A program made the translations under genes and the position numbers. Shown one piece after another: positions 1 through 9,119 of a stretch of 42,382 nt of DNA. This DNA is from Bacteriovorax sp. Its GTDB lineage: Bacteria > Bdellovibrionota > Bacteriovoracia > Bacteriovoracales > Bacteriovoracaceae. The notes below the pieces were generated by a model. The model saw only the letters and a list, made by a program, of their open reading frames with translations. It had not been told where the DNA came from and did no database searches. The number at the start of each line of letters is the position of its first letter. The first letter of the stretch is position 1. The DNA lies in NCBI GenBank assembly GCA_014376445.1, contig JACMRM010000161.1, positions 1-42,382 on the forward strand, in the 5' to 3' direction.

Positions 1-2060
1 CAGCATTAGCAGCAACTGAAGTTACTGTTGGAGCCACTCTATATGTAAATGCACTTGCTGTGCTTCCTGCTTGTGTATCTGTATTTGTAACGGCAACTGC
101 AACTGCTCCAGCTGCGTTAGCTGGAGTTGTACATGTAATTGATGTAGCAGAAACTACCGTTACACCTGTACAAGCACAACCACCAAAATCAACTGTTGCC
201 CCTGCAACAAAACCTGTTCCAGTAATTGTAACCGCCGTTGCGCCAGCAGTATTACCACCATTTAAAGAAACTGATGTCACTGTTGGTGCCGCTACATACG
301 TAAAGACCGCTGCTGCACTTCCTGATTGAGCATCACTATTAGTGACAGCAACTGTAACTGCTCCCGCTGCATGAGCTGCAGTTGTGCATGTAATTGTTGT
401 AGCATTTACCACTGTTAAACTTGTACAAGCGACTCCACCAAAAGTGGCAGTGGCGCCTGATAAAAATGCTGTACCAGTGATTGTAACTGACGTTCCACCA
501 ACCGCAAAACCTGAAGTCGCTGCAACTGAAGTTACTGTTGGTGCTGCTTGATAAGTAAAAGCTGCTGCCGCATTTCCAGTTTGAGTATCTGCATTTGTAA
601 CAGTAATTGTAACTGCACCAGCTGCGTGAGCAGGTGTCGTACAAGTCATTGTAGTAGAATTGGAAACCACCGGAGTTGTACAAGTAGATCCTCCAACATT
701 AACAGTCGCACCAGTAACAAAACCAGTTCCTGTGATCGTGATTGATGTTCCACCAGCAAGTGCTCCATAAGTTGGAGAGGCACTTGTTACAGTTGGTGCA
801 GCTTGATATCTATAAGTGTTTGTTCCAGTTCCAAATTGTGAATCAATATTAGTGACGACTGCATCCACTGTACCAGCTGCATGAGCTCCCGAAGTACATG
901 TGATTGATGTCGAAGTGACAACGGTTAGAGTAGTGCAATTTACACCACCGATAGTGGCAGTCGCACCTGCTAAGAAATTTGTTCCCGTAATAGTGACTGC
1001 AGTCCCACCAGCAAGTGCACCGGCATTAGCACTGACACTCGAAACAGTTGGTGCAACTAAATAAGTGAATGCACTTCCGAGAGATCCTGTTTGTGTATCT
1101 GCATTTCTCACGAGAACTGTAACTGCGCCTGCAGCATGAACTGGTGTCGTACATTGAATAGTTGTTGAGTTAACGACAATTGGAAGTGTACAAGTGCTTC
1201 CTCCAAAAGTGACAGTCGCTCCAGTTAAAAATCCTGTCCCAGAAATCGTTGTAGTTGTCGATCCACCCGCTGGTCCAACCAACGGCGAAACACTCGTGAC
1301 AGTTGGGGCCGCTTGATAAGTATAAGCTGCTGCTGCACTTCCCGTTTGAGTGTCAGCATTAGTAACAGTTACTGTTACAGCGCCTGCAGCATGAGCTGGT
1401 GTCGTACATGTGATGGTTGTAGGATTTATTGTTGTGACAGCTGTACAAGCAGATCCACCAAAAGTAATGGAAGCTCCAGTGTAAAAACCTGATCCAGTAA
1501 TTGTAACTGAAGTTCCGCCACCAAGTGCTCCAGCATTTGCGCTGACACTAGAAACGGTTGGAGCTGCTCTAAAAGTAAAAGCTGAAGGTTGAGAGGCAGA
1601 AACTAAATCTGGATTTGTAACAACAGCACTCACAACGCCGGTGGCATGAGCAGGAGCTGTACATGTAATCGTTGATGAGTTTACAACAGTCGCTCCAGTA
1701 CAAGATGATCCACCAAGTGTGACAGAAGCTCCACTTATAAAATTAGTTCCTGAGACTGTGACAATTGTTCCACCAATCGCAAAACCAGATATTGGAGCGA
1801 CACTAGTAACGGTTGGCCCGTTACTATATGAATAAGCAGAAGCAAGAGTTATACTTTGACGATTAGAACCAGTCACCACTACATTATATGTGCCGGCAGA
1901 ATTAGAAGCTGTCGTACATGTAATTTGTGAAGCTCCAGAGCTCACAACTGTACAAACTTTATTTCCAATACTAACTATTGGACTACTTGGAAGATCACTT
2001 CCTGTTAACGTCACGAGATTTCCACCACCAGTATTTCCTGCAGTTGGAGAAATGCTACTT
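1..2060 (-). repeat. About 8 tandem ~255-bp repeats (IPT/TIG domains)
   Basis: The motif resembling 'gttactgttggagc' (APTVTS) recurs near 24, 275, 531, 787, 1040, 1297, 1550 and 1808; the 'gctgcatgagctgg' (PAHAAG) motif recurs at the same ~255-bp period. Confidence 0.88.
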
Positions 2061-2185
2061 AGAACTGGATTGGCCTTTCTCTCAGGCTTACATCCAGCTA
2101 AAAATAAAATTATGAATAAATATATTAGAGAGCGAACTTCAAATTGAAGTTTCCATGATTTTATAAATTGAGAGATCTTCATCAT
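1..2185 (-). CDS. IPT/TIG-repeat lipoprotein, C-terminus truncated by window edge
   Basis: Reverse-strand reading from ATG at 2185: MMKISQFIKSWKLQFEVRSLIYLFIILFLAGCKPERKANPVLSSISPTAGNTGGGNLVTLTG..., a LAGC lipobox followed by tandem ~85 aa units (AAPTVTSVS...GGTxVTITGTxFxSGAxxxFGGxxCTxxTVVNxTTITCTTPAHAAGAVTVxVTN). Open to the window edge, so absent from the ORF track. Confidence 0.9.
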   Translation of the reverse strand, partial: MMKISQFIKSWKLQFEVRSLIYLFIILFLAGCKPERKANPVLSSISPTAGNTGGGNLVTLTGSDLPSSPIVSIGNKVCTVVSSGASQITCTTASNSAGTYNVVVTGSNRQSITLASAYSYSNGPTVTSVAPISGFAIGGTIVTVSGTNFISGASVTLGGSSCTGATVVNSSTITCTAPAHATGVVSAVVTNPDLVSASQPSAFTFRAAPTVSSVSANAGALGGGTSVTITGSGFYTGASITFGGSACTAVTTINPTTITCTTPAHAAGAVTVTVTNADTQTGSAAAAYTYQAAPTVTSVSPLVGPAGGSTTTTISGTGFLTGATVTFGGSTCTLPIVVNSTTIQCTTPVHAAGAVTVLVRNADTQTGSLGSAFTYLVAPTVSSVSANAGALAGGTAVTITGTNFLAGATATIGGVNCTTLTVVTSTSITCTSGAHAAGTVDAVVTNIDSQFGTGTNTYRYQAAPTVTSASPTYGALAGGTSITITGTGFVTGATVNVGGSTCTTPVVSNSTTMTCTTPAHAAGAVTITVTNADTQTGNAAAAFTYQAAPTVTSVAATSGFAVGGTSVTITGTAFLSGATATFGGVACTSLTVVNATTITCTTAAHAAGAVTVAVTNSDAQSGSAAAVFTYVAAPTVTSVSLNGGNTAGATAVTITGTGFVAGATVDFGGCACTGVTVVSATSITCTTPANAAGAVAVAVTNTDTQAGSTASAFTYRVAPTVTSVAANA

Positions 2186-2299
2186 ATTAAATTTATTAAT
2201 ATTTTTTCTCCATGCCTAGAGCATTATTTATCTGCTAATCGGATTTAAAATTAATTTACTTTAATCTATGAAGATTGTGGCTGGAGTTTATCTGATGGA

Positions 2300-3490
2300 T
2301 TAGTAAACACGTACTAGATGGCCAACTTCAATGGGCAACTTTTTGTATCTTTTAATGACCTTAACGATACTCCAATCCTGACCAATACTGGCAACTACTC
2401 CAGTGCAGATTGGCTGCCCAGAGGTGTAATCGTCAACGTTATAAATATCGACATTATCATTGAGCTTCACATTTTTATTTAAACCAATATTCATTTTGAA
2501 CATATTTTTAGATGTCGAAAGCTTTTCAATAAAGCCATCAGCAAAATAATCTTGGATCGCTCCCGAGCGAGAGAACGTTGATTTAGGTAGAGGAGCAATA
2601 ACGTTATTTTCTAAGCGAATATTAAACGAAATCGTATTTCCTTTATCCGTCGATTTTCCAGAAAAAATACTTTCTACTTTTACTCCAGCGATTATGTTAT
2701 CAAAACCGTAGTTAAGTCCTGCATATAGATATTTTTTTTCTCTATTAATCGAATTAAATAAACGATCATTACCACTACTAATAATCGGCTTCAAAACGGG
2801 TGTTTCTGTATACTGATCATTTTTAAGCGAAGTGATCCCACCAATTCCAGCTAAAATTGAAGCTCTTGAGAAGTGATGAACAAGCTCTGCATTGTAGATG
2901 ATTTCAGAACTCAGTGAAGCTGAAGGTTTATTGTAACCAATTTTGAAATCATATTTTAAATACTGGTCATAATAAGTTGCCAGATAATCAACACCATACT
3001 CAAGACCATCATCTCCCAAAGATATTTTATCGAGAGGTGGCATATCAGATAGAGTGTAAAGAGTGTTGGTGTATGGGGTCTTCTTTACGTGTATAGCAAA
3101 AGCATTTCTGAAACTTTTTCTGTTAAGGAATAAATACTTTGCCTCTAATCCAATAGACTCTAGACCTGAATTAGTTGCGCTATAATTATTTAATTCAGAT
3201 TTAACACTTCTGTATTTCAAAAAAGCTGATGTTTCAAAATTAAGAAAAAGTCCTCTGCTATATTTAAGAGATAAGTCTGTCGTTGTAAAACTATCCTCAG
3301 GCCCTAATGCCAACTCGGCCCCTTCTTCATCATAGGAGAGATTTTTTTTAAAATTTTGAAATTGGAAATCAACTGCTTCTGAATTTTCAGTCAATAATTC
3401 AGTCCCACTTCTATATCGAAGTGCTGCATATGAGTCAGTCGTAATAAGTGCGAGACTTCCACAAACAAAAAAAAGTAAAAATTTCTTCAT
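2300..3490 (-). CDS. Hypothetical exported protein
   Basis: Internal ATG at 3490 gives a clear signal peptide MKKFLLFFVCGSLALITTDSYA; the ORF-track start at 3526 is probably too early. Many alternating hydrophobic segments suggest an outer-membrane beta-structure. Confidence 0.75.
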   Translation of the reverse strand: MKKFLLFFVCGSLALITTDSYAALRYRSGTELLTENSEAVDFQFQNFKKNLSYDEEGAELALGPEDSFTTTDLSLKYSRGLFLNFETSAFLKYRSVKSELNNYSATNSGLESIGLEAKYLFLNRKSFRNAFAIHVKKTPYTNTLYTLSDMPPLDKISLGDDGLEYGVDYLATYYDQYLKYDFKIGYNKPSASLSSEIIYNAELVHHFSRASILAGIGGITSLKNDQYTETPVLKPIISSGNDRLFNSINREKKYLYAGLNYGFDNIIAGVKVESIFSGKSTDKGNTISFNIRLENNVIAPLPKSTFSRSGAIQDYFADGFIEKLSTSKNMFKMNIGLNKNVKLNDNVDIYNVDDYTSGQPICTGVVASIGQDWSIVKVIKRYKKLPIEVGHLVRVY

Positions 3491-3709
3491 TGATATTATG
3501 ATCTCAGAAGGTCGAATTTGAGGCAATAGACATTTTATGTAGTAAAGGTGGCATCAGCAAAAAGGCGACAGATTATCTCCACAATCTAAATTTAGCATAT
3601 TTTCCAGATACTTAAAGTACCATCGGCCGTTGGCCGAACTAGATTTAACTGTGTAAAGTTCACCATATTCATTGTCAGAAGGGGGCAGTTAACCTATTTT
3701 CCACTCACT

Positions 3710-5569
3710 ATGAATAATCCAACAGACACTGCGACATGCACTCCAGACCAACTGCCGATTACGGCGTGGCTTCCAACGACTTTGAAAGAAGCGAAGAAGC
3801 GCGGATGGGAAGAACTCGACGTTATTCTGGTTACAGGTGATGCTTACGTTGATCACCCGGCATTCGGTACTGCAGTCATGGGCAGAATTCTTGAATCAAT
3901 GGGACTTCGAGTTGCGATTATTTCTCAGCCAAATTGGCGTGATGACCTTCGCGATTTCAAAAAATTTGGAGCACCAAAATATTTCTTCGGAGTGACTTCG
4001 GGAAATATGGATTCTATGGTTAATAAATATACGGCCGCGAAACGTCTGCGTTCAACTGATGCTTATACACCGGGCGGGTCTCCAGATTTCAGGCCTGATT
4101 ATGCGACAACAAAATACACACAAATTTTGAAAAAACTTTATCCCCATACACCAGTTATGATTGGCGGTATTGAAGCTTCATTAAGACGAGTGACTCATTA
4201 CGATTTCTGGTCAGATAAATTAATGCCGAATATTTTAACGACTTCAGGTGCTGATCTTCTCGTGTACGGTATGGGCGAGATGCCTATGAAGGAATTAATA
4301 AAGCTGGTTCTTGCAGGTGTTCCGTTCAATGAAATTAAAAATATTCCTCAGACTGCTTATTTGCACTCACAAATTGAAAAGCTTCCGATGAGTAATGCTG
4401 GATGGGAAGATTTAGAATTATCGAGCCATGAAGTCTGCCTGAAAGATAAGAAGGCATATTCAAAAAATTTTATGCATGTCGAAGTGGAATCAAATAAGCA
4501 ATTTGCTAATCGGCTGCTTCAAAAAGTTGAAGACAAGACGTTGGTCATCAATCCACCGTATCCGACAATGAGTGAAGCGGAAATTGATGCTTCTTTTGAT
4601 CTTCCGTATACTCGCTACCCGCACCCAAAGTATAAAGACAGAGGGCAGATTGCAGCTTATGAGATGATTAAGTTTTCACTTAACACGCACCGCGGATGTT
4701 TTGGTGGGTGCTCATTCTGCACGATCTCTGCTCACCAGGGAAAAATGATTGCCAGCCGTTCGAAAGAATCGGTGATGAAAGAGCTTGATCAGGTTTCGAA
4801 AATGCCGGACTTCAAGGGTTATATAAGCGACATGGGGGGCCCTTCTGCAAATATGTATCAGATGAAAGGGATCGATCAGGCCCACTGTGATAAGTGTGCA
4901 GCACCTTCCTGTGTGTTTCCTGTGATCTGCAAAAATCTGGATGCATCTCCGGAAAAGATGACTGAGCTTTATAGAGAAGTCGCAAAACATCCCAAAGTCA
5001 AAAAAGCATTCGTGAGCTCTGGTTTAAGATATGATTTAATGTTTAATGAAAGATCTCTTGATACAAAAAAAGATGCTGAATATGTTGAACAATTAATTAC
5101 TCATCACGTTTCTGGAAGGTTGAAAGTTGCGCCCGAGCATACTGAAGATCACGTTTTGAAATCAATGAGAAAACCAGCGTTTCATTACTTTGAAACTTTC
5201 AAGAAAAAGTTTGAAGAAATCTCGGCTAAAAAAGGACTACGTCAGGAAATCATTCCATATTTTATTTCCTCACACCCAGGGTGTACTCCTGAAGATATGG
5301 CAAAACTTGCAATCAAAACCAAGAAGCTTGGCTACAGGCTTGAGCAGGTCCAGGACTTCACTCCAACACCGATGACAGTTGCCACTGAGATTTATTATTC
5401 AGGATACCATCCTTACACTCTAAAAGAAGTGCAGACAGCGATAACACTCGATGAAAAAACACGTCAAAGAAATTTCTTTTTCTGGTACAAGCCTGAGAAT
5501 AAAAATTACGTGAAAAACTATCTTGCGAAACACAAGCTGTTGAGTCTCTCGAAAGAGCTTTTTGGTTAA
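3710..5569 (+). CDS. ygiQ: YgiQ family radical SAM protein
   Basis: 619 aa; radical SAM cluster HRGCFGGCSFCTISAHQGK; N-terminal ITAWLPTTLKEAKKRGWEELDVILVTGDAYVDHPAFGTAVMGRILE typical of YgiQ. Confidence 0.95.
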   Translation: MNNPTDTATCTPDQLPITAWLPTTLKEAKKRGWEELDVILVTGDAYVDHPAFGTAVMGRILESMGLRVAIISQPNWRDDLRDFKKFGAPKYFFGVTSGNMDSMVNKYTAAKRLRSTDAYTPGGSPDFRPDYATTKYTQILKKLYPHTPVMIGGIEASLRRVTHYDFWSDKLMPNILTTSGADLLVYGMGEMPMKELIKLVLAGVPFNEIKNIPQTAYLHSQIEKLPMSNAGWEDLELSSHEVCLKDKKAYSKNFMHVEVESNKQFANRLLQKVEDKTLVINPPYPTMSEAEIDASFDLPYTRYPHPKYKDRGQIAAYEMIKFSLNTHRGCFGGCSFCTISAHQGKMIASRSKESVMKELDQVSKMPDFKGYISDMGGPSANMYQMKGIDQAHCDKCAAPSCVFPVICKNLDASPEKMTELYREVAKHPKVKKAFVSSGLRYDLMFNERSLDTKKDAEYVEQLITHHVSGRLKVAPEHTEDHVLKSMRKPAFHYFETFKKKFEEISAKKGLRQEIIPYFISSHPGCTPEDMAKLAIKTKKLGYRLEQVQDFTPTPMTVATEIYYSGYHPYTLKEVQTAITLDEKTRQRNFFFWYKPENKNYVKNYLAKHKLLSLSKELFG

Positions 5570-6034
5570 TTAATTATTGGGAAAGTAGAATTTTAAAAAC
5601 TCGTCCATGCTAACTTCCGGAACGTTGACGTTTTTTAATTCAGCTAAGACGATAGTTGTTTCGGCCGGAGTCAAAGGCACTTTTTCGCGCCCTGTATTCC
5701 ATGCCCAACCCCATTGAGTTTTATTTTTAATAGGTGAGTGGTGACCCGCGCGAACGCCGTTATAAATTAATGTGGCCCAGGTGACACCAGCTTCTTTTTG
5801 GACACAATCTTTTAATCTTAAATCTGTTTTATCCATATCGGACTCACTTCCGCCGAACCAATAACGTAAATCATGCTCAACGCAACAGTGTCTCCAGAGT
5901 TCTGGTTTCTCTCTTGTGCCGTCCACAAACATTGTGCATCCATCGGTTTCAAAGGGAGTTAATTTCATTTCTGCCTTTACTCCAGGAGCTAGAAACAAAA
6001 AAGCGAATACACTGAGGAGTTTTAAGTTTTTCAT
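5570..6034 (-). CDS. Secreted protein with phospholipase A2-like CCxxHD motif
   Basis: Signal peptide MKNLKLLSVFAFLFLAPGVKA; motif DGCTMFVDGTREKPELWRHCCVEHDLRYWFGG. Confidence 0.7.
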   Translation of the reverse strand: MKNLKLLSVFAFLFLAPGVKAEMKLTPFETDGCTMFVDGTREKPELWRHCCVEHDLRYWFGGSESDMDKTDLRLKDCVQKEAGVTWATLIYNGVRAGHHSPIKNKTQWGWAWNTGREKVPLTPAETTIVLAELKNVNVPEVSMDEFLKFYFPNN

Positions 6035-6118
6035 AACCTAATTGTAGCAAGATTCTCTGCTTGGAGCTAGACGAAGTTTATAGAACCTTCTAAGCTATTA
6101 AAAAATCTGGAGTTTATT

Positions 6119-6292
6119 ATGGATGATAAGGCAAAAACCGGCCTCGAAAGCTTGGAAGAAATTGAAGAACGCTTAAAGGAAATTAAAGACCGGACTTCTA
6201 AATTTGTGAAAGAGCATCCACTCACTTCAATCGCAATCGCTGCTGGGATTGGTTACCTAGTTGCAAAACTTTTTTCAGGAAGGCGAAAATGA
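6119..6292 (+). CDS. Small DUF883/ElaB-YqjD-like membrane-anchored protein (57 aa)
   Basis: ATG at 6119: MDDKAKTGLESLEEIEERLKEIKDRTSKFVKEHPLTSIAIAAGIGYLVAKLFSGRRK*; ATGA overlap with the next CDS; below the ORF-track length cutoff. Confidence 0.8.
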   Translation: MDDKAKTGLESLEEIEERLKEIKDRTSKFVKEHPLTSIAIAAGIGYLVAKLFSGRRK

Positions 6293-6777
6293 ACGACATT
6301 TTTAAAATTGGTGAATTCTTTTTAAATTATTTTATCGGTAGAAAAAATATTTTCAGTGAAAAATCTCTGGAAATTTCTGCAGAAATATTAAACCAGCTGC
6401 GAAGAATTTTGATTCTGGTTGTGCTGACTCTTGGAAGTCTTGCACTTTTCTGTATGGGCATGAGCCATTTGATTGAAAGATTTTTAAATAATATTGATCA
6501 TGGAGATGCACTTTTCACTCCTTCAATCTGGTTTATTTTAGGATTTTTGATTATCTGTGCCGGCGTAATGGTTTACGCAACAAGAAAGCAGAACTGGATG
6601 GATATTTTTAAAGCAGGAAAAAAAGAAGAAGAAGAAGAAGCAGCTGCCCCGAAACCGCTTCTCTGCGGTAGCGGTCAGTTGGAATCAGTTATTAGTCTAC
6701 TTATTTTAGATTTTGTAAAAGAGCGTGAAAGTAAGCGAGCTCGTGAACAGCACCATAGCTCTCACCATAACGAATAG
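6289..6777 (+). CDS. Two-TM membrane protein, YqjE/phage-holin-superfamily-like
   Basis: 162 aa, two hydrophobic helices (ILILVVLTLGSLALFCMGM, WFILGFLIICAGVMVYA); follows the DUF883-like ORF with a 4-nt overlap. Confidence 0.6.
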   Translation: MNDIFKIGEFFLNYFIGRKNIFSEKSLEISAEILNQLRRILILVVLTLGSLALFCMGMSHLIERFLNNIDHGDALFTPSIWFILGFLIICAGVMVYATRKQNWMDIFKAGKKEEEEEAAAPKPLLCGSGQLESVISLLILDFVKERESKRAREQHHSSHHNE

Positions 6778-6787
6778 GATTTAATTC

Positions 6788-7873
6788 ATGATGAATCATT
6801 TTCACGAAGTCTTCTTTAGAAATTTTTTTAAACTTTTTACAGCCTTTGTTATAGTCGCCGGCTTTCTCTACATTCTCAGCCCGTTTATGATTCCAGTTTT
6901 ATTTGGCGGGATGTTGGCGATGGCGCTCAGTCCGTTTCTTTCATATTTTATGAAGAAATATCACTGGGCGAGACAAAAGGCATTATTAGTTTTAACGCTT
7001 CTTTTATTTCTTATCGGCGCAGTTCCCTCTGGAATATTTCTTTTAAGAGGATCGAAAATTATCAATGAATTTTTTTCGAAGCAGTCAATTACTGGATTTA
7101 CTCAAAATATTCAGGGGAAAATTTATGCGATTGTCGACAATATGGCCGAGCATAATAATATTGACCCTGTAGTCGTAAGAGAGAAGTTTGATAATTTTTC
7201 AAATCAGGCAGGGGCATGGATCTTGAAGGTATTCAGCGATTTTGTCACTCAAATTCCTGACCTTGCACTCGCGGCCCTTGTAATTGTGCTGGCATTTTAT
7301 TTTTTCCTTTCGAAGGAACATCACATCAGAAGTTTATTCAACCATTATTTTTATTTTTCTCAGTCAAATGCGGAAAAGTTTGTGTCAGTCATGAAGTCGA
7401 GCTGTAGGGAAGTTTTTTTCTCGAATGTACTGACCGGTGTACTACAATCTCTGATTGTTTCTTTGGGGGCACTGGCGTGCGGGCTTGGGGACTTGTATAT
7501 TATTTTCTTTTTTACTTTTATTATTTCATTCATTCCTATTATCGGTGCAGCTCCCATGGCCTTTGTTCTTGCTCTATATGCTTTTTTCGACAGTAAGATC
7601 GGACCTGGAATTACAATGGCCGTAATCGGCTTTATTTCAGGGGTAGCAGACAATATTGTGAGACCATACCTGGTAAGTTTAGGTGAAGTTGAAGTGCCTG
7701 CGCTGATCGGTTTTCTCGCTGTTATCGGAGGAGTTATAGTACTTGGTCTTCCTGGATTATTTGTCGGACCACTTTTAGCTTCGATGATGTATGGAATTCT
7801 TCCAATTATTGTTGAAGAATATTTTCCGCATGATAATGCCAATACTCATAGCACTGGTGAAGACCTCGGCTGA
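6788..7873 (+). CDS. AI-2E family transporter
   Basis: 361 aa polytopic; YILSPFMIPVLFGGMLAMALSPF, VADNIVRPYLVS and GGVIVLGLPGLFVGPLLAS are typical of the PerM/YhhT/TqsA family. Confidence 0.92.
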   Translation: MMNHFHEVFFRNFFKLFTAFVIVAGFLYILSPFMIPVLFGGMLAMALSPFLSYFMKKYHWARQKALLVLTLLLFLIGAVPSGIFLLRGSKIINEFFSKQSITGFTQNIQGKIYAIVDNMAEHNNIDPVVVREKFDNFSNQAGAWILKVFSDFVTQIPDLALAALVIVLAFYFFLSKEHHIRSLFNHYFYFSQSNAEKFVSVMKSSCREVFFSNVLTGVLQSLIVSLGALACGLGDLYIIFFFTFIISFIPIIGAAPMAFVLALYAFFDSKIGPGITMAVIGFISGVADNIVRPYLVSLGEVEVPALIGFLAVIGGVIVLGLPGLFVGPLLASMMYGILPIIVEEYFPHDNANTHSTGEDLG

Positions 7874-9100
7874 TTAAACTGAACTCTTCGCTAAAATATA
7901 TTCGTTGATTTTTGGAGCTTTTTTATAGAACAGAAAAGCTCCTACCAGACAAATAGATCCATTGATAAGAAATGCTGTATGCAAACCTAAGTGTTCTGCT
8001 GAGTATCCCATCAGTAAACTTCCGAAAGGTAGAATTCCCAATAAAGAAACGTTGAAAAAACTCATGACTCTCCCGCGTTTGTCATCATCGACTGTACTTT
8101 GAATTATAGTACTACTCGACGCTAGCTGAAGCATCATCGACATGCCGGTCGTAAAAACTGAAAAGAGAATGAACTGGAAATTATCAAGACGTGACAAGAC
8201 TATCAGGAAAACAGCGAAGGCCATTCCTGAAATCCCGACCACTCGTGCGAGAGTCGGAGCTCCCTGTCTGTTACTCAACCATAGTGCACTTAATAATGAT
8301 CCTACACCGACACAGCTGCTGATCCATCCTAGAGCGTGGGCGCCTCCGTTGGGAACTTTGTTGGCAATCGCTGGAAAGAAAGTTGTATAAGGCATTCCGA
8401 AAAAGCTGATGAAAATTAGAAAAATTAAAATAGAGCGGATGTGTGGATTCTTGAATGTGGCCTCATATCCGGTTTTTATTCCTGAAATAATTTTATGGCG
8501 GTTAAATTCTGGCGGAACATAGGGATCAACTTTTAAAATGAGAAGAGCACTCAGCACCGCAATGTAGCTGAGACCGTTGAATAAAAAACACATTCCTTCA
8601 CCGACCATGGCAATCATCATTCCCGCAATGGCAGGACCTAGAAGCCTTGTAAGGTTGATAACAGAAGAGTTGATGGCAATAGCATTCGGAAGATTTTTTT
8701 TATGCTTTACGATTTGAACAATGAACGCCTGTCTGGTCGTCATATCAAATGCGTTGATTGTTCCGAGTGTAAAATCCAGTATAATTAAATGGGTGAGTGT
8801 GATTTTTCCCGAGAAGGTCAGCGCTGCAAGAACAAAGGCCTGAAGAGCTGCGAGTGCCTGTGTCCAGATTAAAAGTTTATGTCTGTCGACATGATCGACG
8901 ATTACTCCAGCAAATAATCCGAAAATAAACATTGGAAGCTGAGCGGAGAAGCCTGCGATCCCAAGCCATAACGGTGAATTGGTAAGCTTGAAAATCATCC
9001 AGCTCATCGCCAGCTGTTGCATTGAAGTCCCGATCAGTGAAATAAACTGACCACTCATATAAACTCTATAATCTTTATGTTCGAGCGCTGGAAAATGCAT
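7874..9100 (-). CDS. MFS transporter (EntS-like, MFS_3)
   Basis: 408 aa; FPALEHKDYRVYMSGQFISLIGTSMQQLAMSWMIFKLTNSPLWLG; FGLFAGVIVDHVDRHKLL. Confidence 0.92.
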   Translation of the reverse strand: MHFPALEHKDYRVYMSGQFISLIGTSMQQLAMSWMIFKLTNSPLWLGIAGFSAQLPMFIFGLFAGVIVDHVDRHKLLIWTQALAALQAFVLAALTFSGKITLTHLIILDFTLGTINAFDMTTRQAFIVQIVKHKKNLPNAIAINSSVINLTRLLGPAIAGMMIAMVGEGMCFLFNGLSYIAVLSALLILKVDPYVPPEFNRHKIISGIKTGYEATFKNPHIRSILIFLIFISFFGMPYTTFFPAIANKVPNGGAHALGWISSCVGVGSLLSALWLSNRQGAPTLARVVGISGMAFAVFLIVLSRLDNFQFILFSVFTTGMSMMLQLASSSTIIQSTVDDDKRGRVMSFFNVSLLGILPFGSLLMGYSAEHLGLHTAFLINGSICLVGAFLFYKKAPKINEYILAKSSV

Positions 9101-9119
9101 GAGACTTACCTTGAATAAA

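Noticed and set aside
339-683. 114-aa minus-strand ORF rich in C/S/Y/N/W
   Set aside because: Out-of-frame shadow of the IPT/TIG repeats; low complexity from repeat codons, with no SD.
1-2185. CRISPR or satellite-like repeat array
   Set aside because: The repeats are ~255 bp, coding, in-frame and divergent, not short direct repeats with unique spacers.
7360-7842. 160-aa minus-strand ORF
   Set aside because: Fully antisense to the confident AI-2E transporter; composition is that of a complementary-frame artefact.
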